Assembly (NCBI GenBank): GCA_029817715.1
Contig: JARUPY010000506.1
Coordinates: 248,001 to 312,000, forward strand
Direction of reading: 5' to 3'
Source: Melastoma dodecandrum
Taxonomy: Eukaryota; Streptophyta; Magnoliopsida; Myrtales; Melastomataceae
Length of the DNA: 64,000 bases
The position numbers and the translations under genes were made by a program. The notes under the pieces are model-generated. The model was given only the letters and a program-made list of their open reading frames with translations, was not told the origin of the DNA and ran no database searches. Position 1 is the stretch's first letter. Every line of letters begins with the position of its first letter. Shown here piece after piece: positions 55,684-64,000 of this stretch.

Positions 55684-57819
55684 ATGTCATTATCTGTTGG
55701 AAGAGTGATCGTGTCTGCCTTGGGATCGATCCCAGTTTGTCAATCCAATGGTGTAGCGTCTCGTCATCGGCCACGAGTAGTAGAGTCGGTTCATTCTGCT
55801 CCCAACTGCCATTCCATCAGGCCCGCGGCCGTCAGCACTGGGGTCATTGCTAGTTCTTTGGGCTTATTTGTTATGGCAACGCCCTAACTCAGTGGTTGTG
55901 ATATCGGGGCTGTTTAATTTGTTTCAGGATGATTTGAGGGTATTGCGCAGGATGAGGGTGGGGGAAGTCGAGCGATTTTTGAGTAGAGTGCGAAGAGACT
56001 CCTTGGAAGGATTGGTTATGGTCGATGCCCTCCAGCGTCTGGCAGTCGACTACCATTTCGAGAACAAGATCGGTGCCATTCTCGAGGTGCAACATCAGGT
56101 GTTCTCTGCTCAAGGCGATCATCAAGAGCAAACACTTCGGTTCAGGCTCTTGCGGCAAGAAGGCTATGACGTGTCCTGGGGTAAACAGTGGACATATTCT
56201 CTCCCCGACTTACCTTGTACTTACTCTTACTCCGACTGATTATACATGTTCAAATCTTGCAAACACATATTCAGATATCGTCGAGACATTTGGACTTGAC
56301 TTGGGAAGACGGCCAGGAAGAGAAGATATTCTGCACTTAACGAGCCTGCACGAGGCTTCGCATCTATGCATGGAAGGAGAAGACGTCCTACAGCGAAGTG
56401 GGGAGATCACTGGTCGTCTGCTGAAAGCGGCATTGAACAAGATCACTAACCACAAACAAGCCGAGTTCGTGAAGAACACGCTTCAACATCCGTTCCACAA
56501 GAGCTTGCCCATATTCACCTCCAGAAGCTCGAGGAACTGGTATTGGTCGTGGTCGAATTATCCCTGGAACAATGCATTACTGGAGCTGGCCCACATTGAT
56601 TCAGACATAACTAAAGCCGTATATCAGAGAGAAGTCTTACAAATCACCACGTTAGTACAGAAATATTCGAACGCTATTTTCGCAGTCTACCCAGAACAAT
56701 CAACTACTTGAAAGAGGATGCAACTGCAGTTCGTCGCATTCTAATTGGTCATCGATTTTGTTTAGGTGGTGGAAGGACCTTGGATTGGGAAAGGAATTGA
56801 GATTCGCAAGGGACCAGCCGGTGAAATGGTACATGTGGGCGGCGGGGATCATCGCCGATCCGAGGTTGTCAGACGAAAGAGTGGAGCTCACCAAAGCCAT
56901 CTCTCTAATCTACATAATCGACGACGTGTTCGATATATTCGGGACTCTCGATGAGCTCGTCCTGTTTGCAAACTCTGTCTCCAGGTAAATATTCGAAGGA
57001 AGTTCGCGAAAGCTACTGCACATGCTTGAATGACGGTTGAAAGTCTATCTCAAATGGTCACCGGACGAGAATCTGCCAGATGTCATGAGAGCTTGCTTTC
57101 GCGCGCTCGACAGTGTCACTAATGGAATTACTGTGGGAGCCTACCAGAGATGGGGATGTAATCCAGTCACTTCGCTGAGAAAATCGGTAGGTTTCGATCA
57201 GCCGCTGTCAATACAGATGACATGAATTCGGGGCTCTTCCTAACATCTTTCGGTGTCTGACCAACAGTGGGGTCGTCTGGTAGAGGCATTTCTAGTAGAA
57301 GCGAGATGGTTCGCCAGCCGGACATCTCCCACAACAGAGGAATACCTTCGAAATGCAGTCGTCAGTTCCGGAATGCAAGTGGTCCTCATCCACGTGTTCT
57401 TCCTCCTAGGAAAAGGGATCACCGAGCGAAACGTCGACGCCCTGGACAGTGGTCCTGGTATCGTGTCTTCTCCAGCAACCATCCTCCGGCTCTGGGACGA
57501 CTTGGGAAGCGCAAAGGACGAGAACCAGGACGGGCACGACGGGTCCTACGTGGTGTACTACAAGCAAGAGCGTCCGGGATGCTCCGACGGGTACGTGAGA
57601 GCCCACGTCAAGGACCTAATCACCACAGAATGGAAGAAATTAAACAAGGAGTGTCTCTTTCCCTGTGGGGAATTTCCAAAGCCCTTTCGCAAAGCTTGTC
57701 TGAACGCTGCGAGGATGGTCCCTATGATGTACGACTACGAGGACGACCATTCGCTGCCGATCCTGGAGAAGAACATGGATTCATTGCTCTTCGGGAAATC
57801 CCATAACCAGGAAGCTTAA
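55684..57819 (+). pseudogene. TPS-g type terpene synthase (linalool/nerolidol synthase-like), probably damaged
   Basis: The first exon starts at ATG 55,684 (MSLSVGRVIVSALGSIPVCQ, plastid-targeting-like). Then 55,928–56,180 (SLEGLVMVDALQRLAVDYHF, RFRLLRQEGYDV), 56,275–56,650 (SLHEASHLCMEGEDVL), 56,766–56,984 (WWKDLGLGKELRFARDQPVK; IIDDVFD = DDxxD metal site), ~57,037–57,186 (DENLPDVMRACFRAL), and 57,268–57,819 (ILRLWDDLGSAKDENQDG = NSE/DTE site). No RRx8W motif is seen, as in TPS-g acyclic linalool/nerolidol synthases. The acceptor before 57,037 reads ACG rather than CAG, and the intron normally near DDLGSAK is absent. The end of exon 1 is unclear. Confidence 0.8.
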
Positions 57820-58373
57820 CTCGATTTCCCTTGTAGTTCATTCAAATGCAAAGCCATATTTATAATGCTACCATGAATGAATAAGCACATTCGAATTCCT
57901 CCACAATCTTCTCTGCGTCGTTGTCCTCCACTTTTGAAAGAACTCGTTCGCGAGTTATTATTTCCTTCGTCTGCCGGATGCACGGTTCATGTTATAAATG
58001 TTCATTCTAATCACCATCTAGAAATAAGAAATTTTTTATTCGATACTATAGAGAATAGAGTTTTTTTTAATTCAAAAGGGTTCTATATATATTTATATTT
58101 ATTCATTATATTCAAATTCACAAAAAAAAAAACAAAAAATGATTTTCCTACCCCTAGGAGTAGGTCCTTCCCTTTTTTGGCCCTATTTTTAGTTGAATTA
58201 GGTTTAAGATTTTTTTGTCCCGACCTTATATATGCATTGGCCCAGGCCTTTCTGTATCCGGTGTAGGACTATTTCCAACACCTTCCCGTAATCTCACCTC
58301 GGATCTTTGTCCCGGGGTTGGGCGCCCTCGTTTGGAATCTTTGTCCGATAGGACGAATCTGACTCTCATACCA
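57820..58373. other. TPS 3' flank and internal part of a copia-like remnant
   Basis: No gene. The last part (58,363–58,373, CTCTCATACCA) is on the minus strand a TGGTATGAGAG primer-binding site next to the LTR end at 58,374. Confidence 0.5.
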
Positions 58374-59030
58374 TGTTAGAATATCGGACCGGCCCATATG
58401 CCGAGTCCAGCATTATGTTACTAACAGTTCATGTCCAACAATGACAAAGGGTGATGATAACTCCAGGAGCTCGCAGCAATCGGGCAAGGTTCGACACTAA
58501 CTTTCGCGCATTACACCATTACATAATCCCGCTCGGGCACATCACCACAAGAACTTACGAAATGACTTAGAAATCCTGTGTCGCAGCCTCACATTGGAGA
58601 AAAAGTGAGGTACAGTCGGTTGTACCAAGATAAAGTATGGTAGCCGCCTAGAGAAAGCCACGAACACGGTGAGGAATCGTGTAGGAGCCAGTCACGATAG
58701 AAGTGTGTACTTGTACTCTTGATTTAAATCAGTGGATACACCCTAACTGGAGTGGAGTGCTTGGTGAGGCCGGGACCGCGGTCTCGGATGCAACCGTTGC
58801 GAACGTGCATTGCAGGATTGGGGAAAAGCCGGGCATGGTCGTGAGTTTAGGCTCGACTCGAAAGATGTAAAACCAAACGTTCGTAAGGGTTTATATAAGG
58901 AGGCTTAACGTTTTATAAGGAGCAGGCAGCGTGGTCTGGGCCATGCCAAACCAACGAGGAATCGACCACGAAACAGATCGGGTTCGGTTCGCGTTGAGCC
59001 TGCTGAAGTAAGGATAACGGTAAAGATATT
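58374..59030 (-). mobile_element. Copia-like LTR remnant (minus strand)
   Basis: Begins TGTTAGAATATCGG on the plus strand, i.e. ends CCGATATTCTAACA on the minus strand, followed immediately by a PBS resembling the initiator-Met type TGGTATCAGAG. A TTATATAAAC TATA-like box lies on the minus strand near 58,891–58,900. The other LTR boundary is uncertain; no second LTR or coding region is seen. Confidence 0.5.
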
Positions 59031-59109
59031 ATGCACAGATTATCATGAGTCAAGTTCTTCGTTACGAACAGACGAACACAAATCTGAGCTCAGACAACTC
59101 TGATGATGA

Positions 59110-60150
59110 TCAAAACCAATTCCCAGAATACACACTGGCATTGGCATGTACTTGATCCTGAAAACTCGTAGGGACACCGTAGGGCGTGCGACCATCTTCG
59201 TTGTCATACGGGTTGCTGCTCCCAAACAAGAAATCGGCTGTCCTGATCTGCCAATCTTGGATTGACGTTGATCTTGATCTTGGCCAACATCCATGTTGAT
59301 GATGATGGGGATGGTGGTGGTGATGATGATTGCACATTTCGATATTGCGCCTCCTCCTGGCTTCCCGCTCCAGACAAGGCCAGTACCCGAATATCCCATC
59401 GCATATGTCCACAGCGTCTAGTCCGCATCCCGGGATCACCAGGGATGGTTGATAAGGAATGCTTTCGAGACTCCCCTGGTTGCCGGAATCGCCTCCCGTC
59501 GAACCATACCCAGATTCCTCTGTCTCGCTGGCCGGTTCCCTTTCTTTAAGATTGCCATTTCCGATGGTGCCAGCGCCTCCTGGAGGAGGCACAGAAGGTT
59601 GGAAAACAGGGATTGGCTCTGCCTTGACTGGTTCCTGTCCGCCCGGATTGTCCTTGGTAGCTGTATCCACTTCTCTTGTAGGAACCTGAGGGGCAGGCGC
59701 AATCCCGCCCTTGTTGGATCGAGGGTAGCAGATCTTATCCGACGGGGGGAGGGGAGCCCCATACGTAGCAGAAGGGTCGTAGCCGCCGGCGTAGGGCACC
59801 GGGTCGTACTCCTCGAAGATGGGTTCATTGAAATCAGAGGTAGTCAGGTAGGATACGACAAAACGAGTGGAATCGATGCCAGGATCTACCAGGATCGATT
59901 CGGAGAAGTCCCCAAAGCCAGAGGCATAGTAAGAGGAGGTAAACTGAGGGGGAAAATGGTCATTGTATGGGAGACTCTGGTAGGGAGGGTAATAATAAGA
60001 TGGATCGAAATCGCGAGGGAGATGGTAAGGAGGAGGTAGATCATCGAAATCGCGAGGGAGACTGTAAGAAGGAAGATCAATTTGGTAAGTTTGGAGATCA
60101 GATTCAGATGGATGGTAATAGTAGTTGTTCTGATTGTAGTAGTAATCCAT
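59110..60150 (-). CDS. Uncharacterised plant protein, Tyr/Pro-rich with poly-His tract
   Basis: On the minus strand from ATG 60,150, about 346 residues. The N-terminus is MDYYYNQNNYYYHPSESDL with YxLPRDFD repeats. A conserved middle (YAGGYDPSATYGAPLPPSDK, ICYPRS), an acidic/Pro stretch and a C-terminal block (GLDAVDICDGIFGYWPCLER) follow, then HHHHHHPHHHQHG. The GYDPSxTYGxPLPPSDxICYPR and CxGIFGYWPC blocks recur in a plant protein family of unknown function. The start at 60,150 is chosen because the open frame upstream to 60,399 is unlike the family and contains an acceptor-like CTTGTACAG near 60,256, suggesting a 5' UTR intron. Confidence 0.72.
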   Translation of the reverse strand: MDYYYNQNNYYYHPSESDLQTYQIDLPSYSLPRDFDDLPPPYHLPRDFDPSYYYPPYQSLPYNDHFPPQFTSSYYASGFGDFSESILVDPGIDSTRFVVSYLTTSDFNEPIFEEYDPVPYAGGYDPSATYGAPLPPSDKICYPRSNKGGIAPAPQVPTREVDTATKDNPGGQEPVKAEPIPVFQPSVPPPGGAGTIGNGNLKEREPASETEESGYGSTGGDSGNQGSLESIPYQPSLVIPGCGLDAVDICDGIFGYWPCLEREARRRRNIEMCNHHHHHHPHHHQHGCWPRSRSTSIQDWQIRTADFLFGSSNPYDNEDGRTPYGVPTSFQDQVHANASVYSGNWF

Positions 60151-60399
60151 TCCTGGAGAAGGGAATTGAGCTTCAGACAGAAGAACCCAGAACTTCCTCT
60201 TCCTCTTCTTCTGGGGAGACACCACCACCCAGTTGTTATCTACAACTTTATGTCCTGTACAAGCAAACGAGAAACGTAAGAACCGGATCTGTCGCTTTAC
60301 CAAATGCAACCCCACCGCGAGATGCTGGATAGCGACGTCGAGATAGGATTGAAGGAAATGGGGGTGGGGGCGCGAAAAAGAGGCCCACCGGCCATCCAC

Positions 60400-63300
60400 A
60401 ATAAGTGAGAAAGGACAATCATGTATACATTATGATGAGCATTGGAGCAATAATTGATCAACTGGGTTTGGCATTTGCAGAGTGTTTCGAGCTGGAATGA
60501 ATGCCGATTCAAACCGTTAGTAGTCGATCCGAGGAACTAAAAGAGTCGATCCGAGGAACTAAAAGAGTTGTTCCGAAGGAAACTGACGTAGATTGACGAT
60601 CAAATTCCTACCATCAGTTAAACCCAATAGTTCACTACTCACTGAGTAAGACTTGATTTATATTATATAGTTTAACAACAAGAATACATAACTTCATGCC
60701 TCTTCACAGGGATGGCATATCCACATCCGCCGCGGCCGCTTCCTGCTTTGGTCTCGGTGTTCGACAGAGCGGTCCGCCCCTCTTTGGCCAGTAAGAGGAA
60801 GTAATAATGATATTTGAAGGGGTGTGTTACTAGATAACGTTTTGTCGCAAAAATAATTTTCATTTTAGGGAAAGTTCTAAAACAATGTCCCGAATTTAGA
60901 TTCCTTAAGAGAATTGGCTTGAGTTCACTTTCACAGGTCTCTCGAGCTCGACTTTCTAAAAGCCAATTTTTTGGGAAATAATAAAGAACTTATTTAGACA
61001 TTATTTTAGAAATTTTAAAAGTATATGTTTTAAATAACGAGATATTTTTTCAACCGGGTAACAAAACTCGATATTGGAATCGGGGAAGGCCCCAAAAGAC
61101 GCTAGGGCAACCAGGATGATCTGGCCCAGTAGCCATGATAGGGCCTGTTTGGTTTTGGTATACATATATATAAACTAAAATTCACCATCATTATCTAATT
61201 AATCATTTTTTAGTCTTCTACACATTTTATTTAAAGCATTCATTTTTTATCGGCAGACTAAAATATTCTCTTGATTTGAATTTTAATTAGAGATCCAAAC
61301 AGTATCCCTCTTTATAAGACATGGCCAAACATTTAAAACTTGTTAATGGAGTGGATTAAGAATATTGCCTATCTCTAAAAGTTGTATGTAGCCAGTTTTA
61401 TTCAACTTCTCTCTTTCTTTAAAACCTAGTTAAAGTTTGGGATCCTCGACGTGCGCAAGCTCGTCGCGACGCGACAATAGCGATCGGATAATAAAACCAA
61501 GTAAAGGAACATTCTTTCCGCGATTTCTACTCAAAAAACGTGCTGATTAAAAGTACGTCCAAGATTAGGTACAAAATGTTGCATCACTCGTTAGGTATCC
61601 CCGCGATTTAAGTATTATGTTCTATTCACTGAGAATTCGGCACGAGTTGATGAGATTTTCTTTTTCCTTTTTGAATACGATGCCGTGATCGGAACGTGCG
61701 TCGCAACTCATCAACCTTCGAGATTTATGTTTGTTAAACGTTAGATTTTTAAACAAGATGGTTTTAACATATCCAAATATTTGATGTATAAAACAAGCCA
61801 TCCAAGTATGACCCCTTGATTGTTTAGTGGTTTAAACAATCATAGATCGTGCCACAAACATGGATGATTCATTAAATGATGCTAGATCGACCCAATTCGC
61901 CCTCTGTCCATCTCATGTTGTTTCCGAGATCAGATAATAGAAACAAGTCGGCTGAGTTTTGCAAGATCTCATAGTTTGAGATCGCGTATTGAGATCGAGT
62001 CTCCGAACGAACTCCATAAGTCCGTGATCTCTCGAGTTTGCCATTATTTCGTAGAGTCGAAGGGGCAAGTTCACTTAATCTTTTTCAAACCCTAACATCA
62101 CTAGAAATCTCGCCTCCTAACCAAAACCCAACTGCCCCTCACTATCATCCACTCAACATTTGCACCACGTTTTCAGGTTGATTTCGTTTTGACATCACCT
62201 TTCACGAAAACGGTACCTTAATGTCGACCAGGTCACAGGATTATATGATCATTCGGGGGTCAGCAAGATCTTCTTACGAAGTTGTCCTTGACAAGATGCG
62301 CCGGCAGGTGAAGCTTAGCTCGGACGCTGATCCTCGAGTCAAATTCAAACATCACGAGCCGGCCCACCTCGGCCGCAATCATGCATAGTCCTCATAATTT
62401 TTTTCTCCGGTAACAGTAGTAACTAACGATGAGGTTGTCGGCAGGACCTGGCCGCGGCCGCAGCCGCGAAACCATAAACTTTCTTCAGTGCTCAAATGGT
62501 TAATTACACGCTTATAGCTAATCTACATAAACAATAACAATGATAGAATAATCAGAAGAGTGCGGAAATACTTTACCGTGTTAGAATAACTATTACATTT
62601 TACTATGATAGAATAAATATTACGTTTTTCGTAAGACTCACGTAATTCAAGCGAGTTATGTTAGGAATGTAAACTATTCTACGAAATAGTATATTTAATT
62701 TAAAAAATTTTTGGACTAATACCTTTGGAACCGATGTCAATTTTATTTCTTACAAAAATAAATGTTTCAATTTTGTCCTATGAAAATAGAAAAATTCGAC
62801 TTTTACATGAATTGCTCGATTTTCTTAATTTTTTGTAAAAAATCAATATTTTAAATATTAATTTATAAAAATTAGTAAAAAATTTTACCAAAATTTTAAC
62901 TACCGACGAAAAATCTAATTCTCGTCACTTTTATTGAAAATAAAAATATATAATATGTCACGTTTTTAGCTATAAGTTTGAATTTTTCGAAAATTGAGAT
63001 TAATTCATGTATAATAATAATATAAAAATATATAATATAGTACGTTTTCACAACGTGTACGTGTGCAAGATTCTAACATTATTAACAATCACTGCTTTAC
63101 AGCTTTTTTCAATTTTCATTTATCCGGACCAAACAAAGCTTCGTATTTATGAATATATTTTTTTCGCAAGTTGGAATGTCATACACGGGTAGAAACATGT
63201 CCAAAAGGTTCCTAATTTCAAAAGAGGCAATGATTATTCATCCAATATCACAATCAATGATGGGATGTTAGAGACTGTCGTCTTCTTCTTTTCTTTTTTT

Positions 63301-63968
63301 TGTTGTTTTTTTTTATAACAATTGTCGCCATCAATCAACTTACACCAAGGGGTCACTTAAATAAAGGGATAGGTAATGTGTTTATTATTACAACATGTGA
63401 ACGGACGACTCGTGTTATTTCCTCGAACTTTATCAACAAAATTAATAATGAAAACGTTTAAGATAAGAAGGCTCAAGGACAAAATAACATTGACATGGTA
63501 ACAAAAAATGCATTAAAAAAAATATATAATATGACACATTTTTTCGTTTAAATTTTTAAAATAGTTAACCTCCCTAGCTGTGGACGTCGAATTCATAATT
63601 CTAATCAATTAACGTATTGTACTATAAACATTATTTTATAATCGAAACCGAAAGCCTACGTGTCACTTGCTCGACCCCGTAAGCGATTGCGATACGAGCC
63701 AACTCAATATAACTTAATTACGTGATAATGTATAATTATATGGATAATCTCGACGAGGAGATTGTGGTCCGTGAACTATAGGGAATATATATAATATGCG
63801 GTCTAGAGGAGGCACGCGTGCTTTGACAAGAACACGGAATGGAAATATGCGGTCGTAGTTTATTGCCTTACTTTCCGTTAACCTTTTTTGGCCATCGACA
63901 CGATCTTCTTGGAAATCCTTCCGATCAATCTTTCTTCTCGAGTCAGTGTTGCTCCCACTATCTTAGAG
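60400..63968. other. AT-rich intergenic DNA
   Basis: No gene recognised. Within it are a possible MITE at 61,141–61,308 and an adapter-like 14-mer at 61,633–61,646. Confidence 0.5.
61141..61308. mobile_element. Possible small MITE
   Basis: GGGCCTGTTTGGTTTT at the left and CCAAACAGTATCCC at the right form imperfect inverted ends. The interior is AT-rich. I could not find a convincing target duplication. Confidence 0.35.
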
Positions 63969-64000
63969 ATGGAAAACGATATGGCCTCGTCTATCACGAA
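63969..64000 (+). CDS. Possible start of a gene cut by the window end
   Basis: ATG 63,969 opens MENDMASSIT to the window end, after a pyrimidine-rich leader. Nothing can be said of the product. Confidence 0.25.
   Translation, partial: MENDMASSIT

Overview
The window is nuclear DNA from a flowering plant, almost certainly a eudicot. It has GT–AG introns, AT-rich spacers, plant-specific receptor families (cysteine-rich receptor-like kinase, LRR receptor-like protein), an RSL1-like RBR E3 ligase, a TPS-g type terpene synthase and two large Ty3/gypsy retrotransposons. I cannot name the species.

Positions 1–47,819 are built from one ancestral three-gene cassette in the order CRK, LRR-RLP, RBR, present three times in tandem. 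Module 1 (1–17,951) has the tail of a CRK, an RLP split by an Athila-type element (3,103–14,065), and an RBR lacking its last exon. Module 2 (17,952–20,825) is a collapsed mosaic: RLP tail, CRK exon-5 scrap, CRK–RLP spacer, RBR tail. Module 3 (21,668–47,819) has a CRK whose exon 3 is split by a 16.6-kb Ogre/TAT-type element (22,841–39,488), an RLP without a transposon, and an apparently complete RBR. A hAT-like MITE with an 8-bp target duplication lies in the CRK–RLP spacer of every module, so it predates the tandem duplication. Only the module 3 RBR looks intact. Both longer RLP copies share a frameshift after the first LRR, and the module 3 CRK also has a nonsense codon.

The Athila element (10,963 bp, 1,241-bp LTRs, CCTGG target duplication) has broken gag-pol, an ATHILA-type third ORF and a striking array of the palindrome CGCAGCTGCG. 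The Ogre-type element (GTCAA target duplication) has an extra 5' ORF, gag-protease with a G-patch-like segment, a predicted frame-restoring intron, RT with two RNase H domains, and integrase. Its two LTRs match only over their last ~0.9 kb.

Positions 47,820–64,000 hold other loci. These are a decayed mitochondrial bS6-like gene (minus), a lysine-rich probable nucleolar protein gene with a ribosome-biogenesis type promoter, a decayed DUF1218 gene (minus), a decayed conserved plant gene, a MULE-type MITE, a TPS-g terpene synthase gene with a damaged splice acceptor, a copia-like LTR remnant (minus), a His-rich uncharacterised plant gene (minus), and about 3.8 kb of AT-rich DNA. The last ~30 bases may start another gene.
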